Assembly: GCA_965261915.1 (NCBI GenBank)
Contig: CBDHDW010000013.1
Coordinates: forward strand, 2,666,001-2,730,000
Direction: 5' to 3'
DNA: 64,000 bases
Origin: JAIBDK01 sp965261915
GTDB lineage: Bacteria > Pseudomonadota > Gammaproteobacteria > Arenicellales > Poriferihabitantaceae
The translations under genes were made by a program, and so were the position numbers. Positions 9,854-18,800 of this stretch are shown piece after piece (within the stretch, counting starts at the first letter, position 1; each line of letters opens with the position of its first letter). The notes beneath the pieces are model-generated. The model was not told the origin of the DNA. It did no database searches and saw only the letters and a list, made by a program, of their open reading frames with translations.

Positions 9854-11305
9854 ATGGGTAAATCAACCGGCTTTCTCGAAATAGATCGTAAAACCCACGG
9901 CTATGAGCCAAAACAAAATCGAATAACGCACTTCAATGAATTTGTCGTTACACTGACTAACGGTGAGCTCAGAAACCAGGCTGCGCGTTGTATGGATTGC
10001 GGTATTCCGTATTGTCAAACGGGGTGTCCGGTGAATAATATTATTCCAGACTGGAACGATCTGGTTTTTAATGATGACTGGAAACTGGCGAGCGAAGTAC
10101 TGCACTCAACCAATAACTTCCCGGAATTCACCGGACGGGTGTGTCCAGCGCCTTGTGAAGAGTCGTGTACCTTGAATATTCAGGATAGTCCAGTTGCCAT
10201 TAAATCCATCGAGCAAAGTATTGTAGAACGTGCCTGGCGGGAAGGCTGGATTGAGCCACAGATTCCCGTGAACAGAACGGGCAAATACGTTGCGGTAGTG
10301 GGCTCTGGGCCAGCAGGAATGGCCTGCGCGCAGCAGTTGGTACGTGCCGGGCATTCGGTTTCACTGTACGAAAAACAGGATCGCAGCGGTGGATTGTTAC
10401 GCTACGGAATCCCGGATTTCAAACTCGACAAACTGATCATTGATCGACGTATGGCGCAAATGAAAACCGAAGGCGTGAAGTTTCATTCTGGCACCCATAT
10501 CGGCGTTGATATACCAGCTTCTTTTCTTTTTGAAACCTTTGATGCCATCGTTCTGACAGGGGGCTCGGAGCAGCCGAGAGATATAGCGGTAGCGGGTCGG
10601 GACTTTCAGGGTATTCACTATGCTATGGATTTTTTACGGACGAATAGCCGTCGCGTACAGGGTAATGCAGTCAGTGAGGATGAGTTTATTTCTGCCGAGG
10701 GTAAAGATGTTGTTGTCATTGGTGGTGGGGATACCGGATCGGATTGTATTGGAACATCAATTCGACAAGGTGCAAACTCGATCACACAAATTGAAATTTT
10801 GTCGCAGCCGCCGGAAAAGGAAAATAAGGTGTTAACCTGGCCGAACTGGCCGCATAAAATGCGCACATCGACTTCCCAGGAAGAAGGCTGTAATCGAATC
10901 TGGGATGTCAAGACCAAGCATTTCAGCGCCGATAGAGACAATAACGTAAAACAGCTCGAATGCGTCAAAGTGTCCTGGAAACGGGATCAGGGGCAGTGGT
11001 CAATGCACGAAATAGAGGGCTCCGAATTTCAGTTGAAGGCAGATCTGGTTTTGTTGGCGATGGGGTTTGTTCATCCAGTCTATAACGGTCTACTGGAAGC
11101 GATTAACGTTGATCTGGATTCGAGAGGCAATGTTAACGCGCCAGACCAGGGTGAAAGGGCTTATCAGACCAATATCAAAAACGTGTTTTCAGCGGGTGAT
11201 ATGCGTCGCGGTCAATCGCTTGTGGTGTGGGCAATTCGCGAAGGCAGACAATGCGCGAAAGCGGTGGATGCCTATTTACAAGGTCATAGTGAGCTGCCCG
11301 ACTAG
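9854..11305 (+). CDS. gltD: Glutamate synthase small subunit GltD
   Basis: GltD is the FAD-containing subunit that passes electrons from NADPH to GltB. The N-terminal region has two cysteine clusters for 4Fe-4S centres, CMDCGIPYCQTGCP and CPAPCEESC. An FAD-binding loop GSGPAGMACAQQL is near residue 150 and an NADPH-binding loop GGGDTGSDCIGTS near 290. It ends with the AGDMRRGQSLVVWAIREGR motif of the family. The length of 483 aa is normal. It is coupled to gltB. Confidence 0.97.
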   Translation: MGKSTGFLEIDRKTHGYEPKQNRITHFNEFVVTLTNGELRNQAARCMDCGIPYCQTGCPVNNIIPDWNDLVFNDDWKLASEVLHSTNNFPEFTGRVCPAPCEESCTLNIQDSPVAIKSIEQSIVERAWREGWIEPQIPVNRTGKYVAVVGSGPAGMACAQQLVRAGHSVSLYEKQDRSGGLLRYGIPDFKLDKLIIDRRMAQMKTEGVKFHSGTHIGVDIPASFLFETFDAIVLTGGSEQPRDIAVAGRDFQGIHYAMDFLRTNSRRVQGNAVSEDEFISAEGKDVVVIGGGDTGSDCIGTSIRQGANSITQIEILSQPPEKENKVLTWPNWPHKMRTSTSQEEGCNRIWDVKTKHFSADRDNNVKQLECVKVSWKRDQGQWSMHEIEGSEFQLKADLVLLAMGFVHPVYNGLLEAINVDLDSRGNVNAPDQGERAYQTNIKNVFSAGDMRRGQSLVVWAIREGRQCAKAVDAYLQGHSELPD

Positions 11306-11450
11306 CGTCGTTCAGGACAAATTTGTCAGGGGTTTGCCCTGCCACTCGTTTAGAGCCGTTATCGACAATTCCAGTGAAAATTCCATACACTTCGCTTTTC
11401 GCTACGGTTTCTTGACGAATTCTATTTTCAACGTTAACGGGTAATTCTTG

Positions 11451-12503
11451 ATGCCGTACCGATTTCTCAAAGCGCTTCGGAAGGAGCCTGTTGATTGCAC
11501 GCCTGTCTGGATCATGCGCCAGGCGGGTCGATACCTGCCAGAATACCGGGCGACGAGAGCCCAGGCCGGAGATTTTCTGACGTTGTGCAAAACACCGGAG
11601 TTGGCATGTGAAGTGACCTTGCAACCTTTGCGCAGGTTTGATCTTGATGCGGCAATCATATTTTCCGATATTTTGACGATTCCGGACGCCATGGGTCTGG
11701 GGCTGAGTTTGAATGAAGGGATAGGTCCTCGATTCGAGCGGCCATTGCGCAGTCAGCAGGATGTCGAGAACTTACCAGAACTCGATATGGAGCCTCAACT
11801 TGGTTACGTGATGGAGGCGATACGCATGACACGTACTGAGCTTGAAGGTAAAACACCGTTGATTGGTTTTAGCGGCAGTCCATGGACGCTGGCAACATAT
11901 ATGGTGGAAGGCGGGGGAAGCAAGGAGTTTCAGTTTGTGAAAGGAATGATGCATGAGAATCCGAAGACGATGCATTTGCTGCTTCGCAAAATCACCGATG
12001 CGGTAATCGAGTACCTTAAGATGCAGATCAGGGTCGGTGCGCAGGCAGTGATGGTTTTCGATACGTGGGGCGGGGTTTTGTCCACGCCCGCATATCATGC
12101 CTTTTCTTTAGCTTACATGAGAGAAATAGTCAGCGCACTTAAGTCAGATGATGTTACCCGGGAGATACCCGTTACGCTGTTTACCAAAGGTGGCGGAAAC
12201 TGGCTCGAGGCTATGGCCGATAGCGGCTGCGATGCAGTTGGGCTAGACTGGACGATCGGTCTTGATACCGCTCGCAATCGAATCGGTGATAAAGTTGCCA
12301 TACAAGGTAATATGGACCCAACGGTTTTATCTGCTTCTGCTGAACGCGTCTCCGCAGAAGCAAGCAGATTAGTCCAGGAGTTTGGCCCTTACAACGGTCA
12401 CGTGTTTAATTTGGGGCATGGAATCCATCCCGGAATTGATCCGGAAAATGTGCAGGCGTTGGTGGAAGCGGTACACAATGAATCAAGCCGGGCAAATCGC
12501 TGA
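11451..12503 (+). CDS. hemE: Uroporphyrinogen decarboxylase HemE
   Basis: HemE removes four carboxyl groups from uroporphyrinogen III to give coproporphyrinogen III in heme synthesis. The signature RQAGRYLPEYR is near the N-terminus, followed by IIFSDIL and GFSGSPWTLATYM. The C-terminal NLGHGI motif is present. ATG at 11451 gives 350 aa, the usual length; a TTG directly before it is in frame. gltB-gltD-hemE is also the order in Pseudomonas. The gene converges on the minus-strand gene at 12522. Confidence 0.96.
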   Translation: MPYRFLKALRKEPVDCTPVWIMRQAGRYLPEYRATRAQAGDFLTLCKTPELACEVTLQPLRRFDLDAAIIFSDILTIPDAMGLGLSLNEGIGPRFERPLRSQQDVENLPELDMEPQLGYVMEAIRMTRTELEGKTPLIGFSGSPWTLATYMVEGGGSKEFQFVKGMMHENPKTMHLLLRKITDAVIEYLKMQIRVGAQAVMVFDTWGGVLSTPAYHAFSLAYMREIVSALKSDDVTREIPVTLFTKGGGNWLEAMADSGCDAVGLDWTIGLDTARNRIGDKVAIQGNMDPTVLSASAERVSAEASRLVQEFGPYNGHVFNLGHGIHPGIDPENVQALVEAVHNESSRANR

Positions 12504-12521
12504 GCAAACTTGCGGTAACCG

Positions 12522-12842
12522 TTACTCTGTCGCTTTCGCTTGACTGGTCTGGAACTGCTGTAGTTGAGCTTCGCTGGCTTTCGCCTGATAACGCGATTTG
12601 TATTCTGAAAAAGGCATTCCATAGATCAGTTCCCGGGCTTCGTCGTAATTCAGTTCTATCCCCTGCTCAGCCGCCGCGCTGGCATACCATTTACTGAAAC
12701 AGTTCCGGCAGAAATAGGCAAGATTCATCAGATCAATATTCTGCACCTCTGGATTACGCTGCAGGTGATCAATTAATTTGCGGAAAACCGCAGCCTCGAT
12801 TTCTGTGGTTTGTTGAGCGCTGATTTTTGCTGAATTTGGCAT
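12522..12842 (-). CDS. DUF1244 family protein
   Basis: A small cytoplasmic protein of about 106 aa that matches the DUF1244 family in pattern: VFRKLIDHLQRN, then IDLMNLAYFCRNCFSKWY, then ARELIYGMPFSEYKSRYQ. The family is widespread in Proteobacteria and has no established role. Two Cys residues in FCRNCF are conserved features. The ATG at 12842 is taken as start; a TTG at 12863 would add seven residues. It converges on hemE with an 18-base gap, so the two may share a termination zone. Confidence 0.75.
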   Translation of the reverse strand: MPNSAKISAQQTTEIEAAVFRKLIDHLQRNPEVQNIDLMNLAYFCRNCFSKWYASAAAEQGIELNYDEARELIYGMPFSEYKSRYQAKASEAQLQQFQTSQAKATE

Positions 12843-13235
12843 GATTTTAACTTTTGGTGTCAAGCTGATTTTTGCAGGTTACTGACGTAGCTTCAGAGCG
12901 TAACGGGTTTAAAGCAGATTCGCCACTGCGCTGACCACGACTTTTGTAAAATCCAGTCTGGGCCGTCAGATTATATGGACAAACAACCTGCTTGAGATCG
13001 TGAATACAGGCAATCCAGCAAGCTGGACGGGTTCGTTGGAGAACGTTTTCGAGACCGCACTGTATGGAAAAAGGGGCTTGAATTTTTAATTTAAAATACC
13101 AGATCAAGAGGCAACTTCAAGCGTTTCCACAGGTTCGGTAATATTAAAAAATGGAAACCTTTGAAAAGAATTATTCGATCATGCAGTTTGATATAATCGC
13201 GCTGATCAGGTCCCTCCAAGCACAATAATCTAGCC
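12843..13235. other. Intergenic region before kdsD
   Basis: This 393-base stretch has no gene that I recognise. A minus-strand open frame runs through 13107-12847 but its product matches nothing known to me and looks like chance or a degenerate repeat. The right-hand end carries the presumed kdsD promoter. No hairpin with a T tract was seen. Confidence 0.5.
13189..13197 (+). promoter_or_regulatory. Candidate extended -10 promoter for kdsD-lptCAB
   Basis: The bases TGATATAAT form an extended -10 element (TGn followed by a perfect TATAAT at 13192-13197), 38 bases before the kdsD ATG. No good -35 is present at 16-18 bases, which is tolerated by extended -10 promoters. Confidence 0.4.
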
Positions 13236-14219
13236 ATGTCTGACTCAATTTCCCACGCTCGTTTGGTTATCGAAATCGAGCAAGAAGCAGTAAGCGGGTT
13301 AATAGACAGGCTTGACCGCCAGTTTGAGCAGGCTTGCGAACTGGTTTTGTCCTGTACCGGTAGGGTGGTTGTCATCGGAATGGGTAAATCGGGTCATATT
13401 GGTGGGAAAATTGCGTCTACGCTAGCCAGTACGGGCACCCCGGCATTTTTCCTCCACCCAGGGGAAGCAAGTCACGGTGATATGGGGATGATTACCACTG
13501 AAGATCTTGTGATCGCTATTTCAAATTCAGGCGAAACCGCTGAAGTCATCAGCATTGTCCCCATTGTAAAACGCCTGGGTGTGAAAATGATTGCCATGAC
13601 CGGGAAACCCGGATCGACTCTGGGGCAGCAGGCGGAAGCCTGCTTGAACGTCGGTGTGTCGAAGGAAGCCTGCCCACACAACCTGGCGCCAACGGCAAGT
13701 ACGACAGCAACGCTGGTCATGGGGGATGCGCTTGCCGTTGCTGTACAACGCTCTAGAGGGTTTTCGGTTCAGGATTTTGCACGTACCCATCCAGGCGGTG
13801 TCCTGGGCAAACGGTTGCTGTTATTTGCCAGTGACCTGATGCACAGTGGTGACGCATTACCATTGGTAAAAAATAGTGCTTCCATGGGAGAGGTGTTAGT
13901 GGAGATGTCCACAAAGTCGCTGGGTATGGTTGCGGTAGTCGATGAAACTCGGACATTGCTGGGGATGGTTACGGATGGAGATTTACGGCGCGCGCTTGAA
14001 AACAGGATCGACGTGTACACCAGCAAAGCGACAGATTTGATGACGAAAGATCCTTTTACCATTCAACCAGATACGCTGGCAGAAGAAGTGGTTAAGTCGA
14101 TGCGAGATTTCGCCCAGCATGGCCCCCACGCGGTTAACGGAATTTTTGTGGTTGACGACAACAATGCGGTTGTTGGTGCACTCAATACCCATGACTTGCT
14201 CCGCGCAGGTGTAATTTAA
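13236..14219 (+). CDS. kdsD: Arabinose-5-phosphate isomerase KdsD
   Basis: KdsD interconverts ribulose 5-phosphate and arabinose 5-phosphate, the first step of Kdo synthesis. An SIS domain (residues about 35-170) contains GMGKSGHIGGKIA, HPGEASHGDMGM and SNSGETAEV. Two CBS domains occupy about 205-325. The length of 327 aa matches KdsD/KpsF. It begins the lptC-lptA-lptB-rpoN cluster, but the kdsC phosphatase that usually follows is absent: lptC starts 17 bases downstream. Confidence 0.95.
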   Translation: MSDSISHARLVIEIEQEAVSGLIDRLDRQFEQACELVLSCTGRVVVIGMGKSGHIGGKIASTLASTGTPAFFLHPGEASHGDMGMITTEDLVIAISNSGETAEVISIVPIVKRLGVKMIAMTGKPGSTLGQQAEACLNVGVSKEACPHNLAPTASTTATLVMGDALAVAVQRSRGFSVQDFARTHPGGVLGKRLLLFASDLMHSGDALPLVKNSASMGEVLVEMSTKSLGMVAVVDETRTLLGMVTDGDLRRALENRIDVYTSKATDLMTKDPFTIQPDTLAEEVVKSMRDFAQHGPHAVNGIFVVDDNNAVVGALNTHDLLRAGVI

Positions 14220-14236
14220 AAAGCGGACGATAAGTA

Positions 14237-14686
14237 ATGATCAAGCATGCTGAGAATATGGGGGTTTTTGTGCTTTTTCTTGCGCTTTGTTCGCTATCGC
14301 TCTGGCTGCAGTTTGGATTGTACGAGCCAGTCAGTTCAGCGATATCTGAGTTGGAGAAGAATGACCCTGACTACTACGCAGAAAATTTTCAAGCTACTGG
14401 CATCGATGAAATGGGTAAAAAATATGAGATTATTGCTGACAGACTCGTTCACTTTCCTGTGGGTGACAGGGTGCTGCTGGATAACCCGCATATTGTTCAG
14501 TATGACCTTGCTGGAACACCTCGACATATCTATGCAGAATCGGGGTGGTTATACGATAATCGCTCTACTATATTGCTGACAGGCAATGTTAGAGTGATTC
14601 AAAGCCAGACGAAGAGCGCAGGTGCTGCAGCGTCGTCTGAAAAAATGATAATTCACCTTAAAGAAAAGAGAAAAGAGGTAAATTGA
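14237..14686 (+). CDS. lptC: LPS export protein LptC, short form
   Basis: LptC is a bitopic inner-membrane protein that passes LPS from LptB2FG to LptA. A single N-terminal transmembrane helix spans about residues 8-26. The periplasmic beta-jellyroll follows, with YAENFQATGIDEMGKKYEI and ESGWLYDNRSTILLTGNVRV. At 149 aa it is shorter than E. coli LptC (191 aa) and ends in a charged EKRKEVN tail, so the last strands seem to be missing. The stop overlaps the TTG-preceded lptA start region, giving tight coupling. Confidence 0.8.
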   Translation: MIKHAENMGVFVLFLALCSLSLWLQFGLYEPVSSAISELEKNDPDYYAENFQATGIDEMGKKYEIIADRLVHFPVGDRVLLDNPHIVQYDLAGTPRHIYAESGWLYDNRSTILLTGNVRVIQSQTKSAGAAASSEKMIIHLKEKRKEVN

Positions 14687-14688
14687 GA

Positions 14689-15366
14689 ATGCGTAAAAAC
14701 CTGTTGCTCGCGCTGATGTTTTTAGCGGGCGCCGCACTAAATATTCAACCTGGCCATGCACTGGACAGCGATTCAGAACAACCGGCAACGCTCGACGCTG
14801 ATGACATGGAGATGGATTTCAGTACAGGGCTGCGGATTTATCGCGGCAATGTTGTTTTTCGTCAGGGCAGTATTAAAATGACCTGTGAGGAGTTGACGAC
14901 TTATTTCAGTGATGAGGGTGAGTTGGACAAAGCCATTTGTGTAGGCAATCCCGGTAGTTTCAAACAACGCCCGGAAGGACAAGACAAAGATATGGTGGGG
15001 ACCGCACGCAGTATCACCATGAATCGAGTTGACGATCTGGTGATTTTAAAAAGCCGCGCCAAAGTAGTACAGGGAAACTCAACAATTACCGGGTCACTGA
15101 TTACCTACAATATGATAACGGAAAAGGCCTCTATCAAAGGAGGCGGCTCACAGAGCAGCGGTTCCGAATCTCAGTCAACTGGCTCCGAAAGCGCTGACGG
15201 TACGACCGGATCCGAAGACGCCGCTACTGAGGTTGAAGAAGATAGTAACGCAAGACCAAGTCTGGTCATTCAACCACGAAAAACCAAACCGGTAGAGGAA
15301 ACTCCTGAAGACACCGAAACGGATGGTGATGCTAGCGAAAGCGAAGAGAAAAAAAAGGAAGGCTAA
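14689..15366 (+). CDS. lptA: LPS transport periplasmic protein LptA with acidic tail
   Basis: LptA forms the periplasmic bridge for LPS between LptC and LptD. A signal peptide covers about residues 1-25 (LLLALMFLAGAALN, ending near GHA). The OstA-like beta-jellyroll spans about 30-150 with YRGNVVFRQGSIKMTCEEL. The last 70 or so residues are a Ser/Gly/Glu/Asp-rich, low-complexity tail with SESQSTGSES and TEVEEDSNAR. ATG at 14689 is preferred over TTG at 14683, because GAGGT lies 9 bases before it. Confidence 0.88.
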   Translation: MRKNLLLALMFLAGAALNIQPGHALDSDSEQPATLDADDMEMDFSTGLRIYRGNVVFRQGSIKMTCEELTTYFSDEGELDKAICVGNPGSFKQRPEGQDKDMVGTARSITMNRVDDLVILKSRAKVVQGNSTITGSLITYNMITEKASIKGGGSQSSGSESQSTGSESADGTTGSEDAATEVEEDSNARPSLVIQPRKTKPVEETPEDTETDGDASESEEKKKEG

Positions 15367-15420
15367 ACTGATTGTCTGTTGTGTATTAATGTGTTGATTT
15401 GACCAGATTTAGCATTTGTT

Positions 15421-16146
15421 ATGAAAAAACTTGTAGCAAGCGGATTGGTAAAACGTTATAAAAACGTGACCACGGTTAACGGAGTCAATCTTTCTGTGGC
15501 TAACAATGAGATTGTTGGGTTGTTGGGTGCCAATGGTGCGGGAAAAACCACCTGCTTTAACATGGTAATTGGATTGGTGAGATCGGATGACGGCACTATT
15601 TCGCTGGATGGAGACGATATCACCGATTTACCAATGCATGAGCGTGCGCGTAAGGGCATTGGATATTTACCGCAAGAACATTCTGTTTTTCGCAAGCTAT
15701 CTACCGAAGATAATATACTTGCTGTGCTCGAAGCGGCCGGCAAGCATGATAAGAAAGAGCAGCAGAAAATAAGTGAAAAGTTGATGGAAGAGTTTGGGAT
15801 TCTCAAGCTTCGCAACAAGCCGACCATTCAGCTTTCCGGAGGCGAACAACGACGGGTAGAAATTGCTCGGGCATTGGCTTTGGAGCCCGCATTCATTTTA
15901 CTCGATGAGCCTTTTGCCGGTGTTGACCCAATCGCAGTACGTGACATACAGCATATAATTCGTGTTCTGAAAGAAAGGGGGATCGGTGTGCTGATCACTG
16001 ACCACAATGTTCGAGAGACACTTGGAATATGTGATCGGGCGTATATCCTGCATCAGGGAGAGGTGCTGGTTTCGGGATCACCGGACATTATCATGGCAGA
16101 CAGCCGTGCCAAAGACGTTTATCTTGGGCATGATTTCAGGATGTAA
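15421..16146 (+). CDS. lptB: LPS export ABC transporter ATPase LptB
   Basis: LptB is the cytoplasmic ATPase that powers LPS extraction by the LptB2FG complex. Walker A GANGAGKTTC, the Q-loop region GYLPQEHSVFRKLS, the signature LSGGEQRRVEIARAL, Walker B ILLDEPFAGVDP and the switch DHNVRET are all present. The length of 241 aa is exact for the family. It follows lptA by 54 bases and precedes rpoN, the standard order. Confidence 0.97.
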   Translation: MKKLVASGLVKRYKNVTTVNGVNLSVANNEIVGLLGANGAGKTTCFNMVIGLVRSDDGTISLDGDDITDLPMHERARKGIGYLPQEHSVFRKLSTEDNILAVLEAAGKHDKKEQQKISEKLMEEFGILKLRNKPTIQLSGGEQRRVEIARALALEPAFILLDEPFAGVDPIAVRDIQHIIRVLKERGIGVLITDHNVRETLGICDRAYILHQGEVLVSGSPDIIMADSRAKDVYLGHDFRM

Positions 16147-16356
16147 TTGCGAATCTCGCGTCGAATACGTCAGGAATTCAGAGCTGCTGCGAGTTGAACG
16201 GTAGAGTTCTGAACTTGAATCAGCTACATGCGCCATGCTAAATCGCTCTGTCAGTCGATTTCACCGTTACAAATCCAAGCCAGTATAGCATATAAAATTC
16301 CAATCCCGGTTTGATGTAAACTGTGTACCAGTAGACATATTCAAGGTTTCTGTTTG

Positions 16357-17838
16357 ATGAAGCAAACGTTTGAGTTGAGGCAATCTCAGCGGCTGGCCAT
16401 GACACCGCAGCTGCAGCAGGCGGTTAGGCTGCTACAAATGTCTACAACCGAGCTCAATGAAGAAATTCAGCTAGCCCATGAAACAAATCCATTGCTGGAG
16501 TTTGTCGATGATATGGTGACTGAAGAATCGGAAATACCGCAACCCGCTTTTGAAACACGCGCAGGGACTGCGCTGTCAAGTGAGGAAACTTTTGATTTAG
16601 CTGCTGCCAATAGCGTGGATCTGAGTATCCAGGAAAATGATTCTGAATCGAGCTGGCCTTCTGCGTCCGAAAATTGGGCGGTCAACGCAGGCTCTGCGAA
16701 TCGAAATTTTGATTCAAATCCAGATTTCGACAGGGTGATGCAATATGCTGATCAAACGGTTTCCCTGAAACAGGCGCTGACAGATCAGGCTGCATTTTTA
16801 TTCAACTCCGACCGTGAATCACTAATTGCATTTCACATTGTTCAAAATATCAATGAGGCTGGATATCTTGATTCCTCACTCGATGAAATATTGAAGCAAG
16901 CAATAGATCTTGTTGATATCAGCCTCAATGAACTTGAGTTTGTGCTGGCTGAAATCCAGAAGTTTGAACCCACTGGCGTCGGTGCGCGGTCGCCAGAGGA
17001 ATGCCTGAGTCTGCAAATGCAGGCGATTGATCAATCTCGGCCCGGCTTCGGTCTCGCTGACCGTATTGTACGGAACCATCTTGCTCTTTTGGCTTCGAAA
17101 GATTACACGAGTTTAAAAAAGCAGTTGGGTGTATCCGAGAGCGAGCTTGCAGAAGCGATCGGTTTGATAACAGAACTAGACCCTCATCCGGGTTACCGGT
17201 TTAGCAACGCCAGAATCGATTATACTGTTCCCGATATTCTGGTAGAGAAGTCGAAGGGATTTTGGCTGGCGCGTATAAACCAGAAAAACGTACCGAGGCT
17301 GTCGATTAATGACAACTACCAAAAGTTGATAAATAGAGAGAAGAATACAGATTTTGGTGGATTAAAAGAGCAATTACAAAACGCCAGATGGTTATTGAGC
17401 AATCTGGAAAAGCGGCAAAATACCATCCTCTCAGTAGCCAGGGAAATTGTCGAGCGTCAGCAGCCGTTCTTCAACGAGGGTGTCGGGAAAATACGACCAA
17501 TGAAACTGAGCGATATCGCTCAGCCTTTAGGTATTCACGAATCCACCGTATCCCGGGCAACCAACGGCAAATACTTATTGGCACCTCAGGGTATATTTGA
17601 GCTCAAGTACTTTTTTTCATCCCGGGTCAGTGGCGGCGAAGGGCAGGCTGTATCGTCTTTAGCCATTCAGACTGAGATAAAAAATATTATCCTGACAGAA
17701 AACGCTAAAAAGCCAGTTAGTGATGAAAAAATTTGCGCGCTACTGCAGGCTCAGGGCACGCAAATTGCGCGTAGAACGGTAGCAAAATATCGCGAACAAC
17801 TTAACATCCCGTCATCAAGTAAACGCAAATCATTGTGA
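16357..17838 (+). CDS. rpoN: RNA polymerase sigma-54 factor RpoN
   Basis: RpoN directs RNA polymerase to -24/-12 promoters opened by AAA+ activators. The N-terminal region I helix reads RQSQRLAMTPQLQQAVRLLQMS. An acidic linker follows, then the core-binding region around residues 130-320. The HTH is in ESTVSRATNGKY, and the RpoN box reads ARRTVAKYRE near the C-terminus. The length is 493 aa. ATG at 16357 is taken; a TTG directly precedes it. It lies upstream of hpf and ptsN, as in most gammaproteobacteria. Confidence 0.97.
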   Translation: MKQTFELRQSQRLAMTPQLQQAVRLLQMSTTELNEEIQLAHETNPLLEFVDDMVTEESEIPQPAFETRAGTALSSEETFDLAAANSVDLSIQENDSESSWPSASENWAVNAGSANRNFDSNPDFDRVMQYADQTVSLKQALTDQAAFLFNSDRESLIAFHIVQNINEAGYLDSSLDEILKQAIDLVDISLNELEFVLAEIQKFEPTGVGARSPEECLSLQMQAIDQSRPGFGLADRIVRNHLALLASKDYTSLKKQLGVSESELAEAIGLITELDPHPGYRFSNARIDYTVPDILVEKSKGFWLARINQKNVPRLSINDNYQKLINREKNTDFGGLKEQLQNARWLLSNLEKRQNTILSVAREIVERQQPFFNEGVGKIRPMKLSDIAQPLGIHESTVSRATNGKYLLAPQGIFELKYFFSSRVSGGEGQAVSSLAIQTEIKNIILTENAKKPVSDEKICALLQAQGTQIARRTVAKYREQLNIPSSSKRKSL

Positions 17839-17925
17839 GGAGGTTTTAATCAGATAACCGGTATAAAGTCGAGCAACCTAAAAAAGCTCATCAATTAGAA
17901 CGTAATACTATTGGAGTACATTTAT

Positions 17926-18249
17926 ATGCAAATTTCTATTAGCGGACAACAGTTAGACATCACAGATTCTTTACACAATTACGTCTCTGAGAAAGTAGAA
18001 AAAATCGTCCGTCACTTCGATCACGTAACCAACACCAATGTCGTGCTTCAGGTAGAAAAAACACGGCACATAGCAGAAGCCACAGTAAATACGAAAGGTG
18101 CTATGATCCACGCCTCAAGTACCGCTGAAGATATGTATACAGCGATTGATTCCATGGCGCATAAACTGGATAGACAGGTTATAAAGCATAAGGAAAAACT
18201 TACCGACCACCACAGAAACGAAGATTCAATAAAAACCATTCCCGGATGA
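17926..18249 (+). CDS. hpf: Ribosome hibernation promoting factor, short form
   Basis: A protein of 107 aa that binds the 30S decoding region and stabilises inactive ribosome dimers. The sequence MQISISGQQLDITDSLHNYV and the later DMYTAIDSMAHKLDRQ are typical of the YhbH/HPF family. Only the short form is present, without the dimerisation extension. ATG at 17926 has GGAG nine bases upstream. Its stop overlaps the ptsN start in an ATGA. Confidence 0.94.
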   Translation: MQISISGQQLDITDSLHNYVSEKVEKIVRHFDHVTNTNVVLQVEKTRHIAEATVNTKGAMIHASSTAEDMYTAIDSMAHKLDRQVIKHKEKLTDHHRNEDSIKTIPG

Positions 18250-18794
18250 CTGGCACAACGCTTGGTGTGGTCATGCAGGGATGCAGATCACCGCAATTTC
18301 CCATGATACAAAATGCCCTTTTGGCGCAACATCAGGTCGACGCAGATCTTTGTGTTGCCAGCCGAAAAAAACTATTCGAAGTCTTTGCAGAAATGCTGTC
18401 AGATGGCGTTTCAACACAAATCGATGCTGACAAACAAGATTCTGATGATCAAATTTCTGCTGTTGTGGATGATGTATTCCAAACATTAAATGATCGGGAA
18501 AAGCTGGGCAGTACGGGGCTGGGAAAGGGAATCGCATTACCACACGGACGGCTTCGAGGTTTGACCGAACCACGCATCGCAATCGCGAGACTGCAGTCTC
18601 CCATAGCCTATGACTCACCTGATGGTGAACCGGTTTGGTTAGCGGTGTGTTTGATCGCGCCGGAAGAGGCCAACGACGTCCACCTTCAGCTGCTCGGGGC
18701 GCTGGCATCAAAATTTAGCGACGAAAACTTTATCAGTCGCGCGAAATCTGTAACGGGGGATCTGGAACTATACGAATTATTCCAAAATTCCTGA
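18246..18794 (+). CDS. ptsN: PTS nitrogen regulatory protein EIIA-Ntr (PtsN)
   Basis: PtsN is the last phosphate acceptor of the nitrogen PTS and controls targets such as potassium uptake by its phosphorylation state. The phosphorylated histidine lies in GKGIALPHGR (His100 from this start). The mannitol-type EIIA fold runs to the end. The ATG at 18246 overlaps the hpf stop and gives 182 aa; family alignment suggests the internal Met20 at 18303 could be the true start, though no good ribosome site precedes it. About 20 extra residues precede the active-site segment. Confidence 0.9.
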   Translation: MTGTTLGVVMQGCRSPQFPMIQNALLAQHQVDADLCVASRKKLFEVFAEMLSDGVSTQIDADKQDSDDQISAVVDDVFQTLNDREKLGSTGLGKGIALPHGRLRGLTEPRIAIARLQSPIAYDSPDGEPVWLAVCLIAPEEANDVHLQLLGALASKFSDENFISRAKSVTGDLELYELFQNS

Positions 18795-18800
18795 AATGTT

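Noticed and set aside
12847..13107. Minus-strand 86-codon frame in the gap before kdsD
   Set aside because: No family resemblance, no ribosome site, and it overlaps the DUF1244 gene start region. I keep it only as a remark on the gap.
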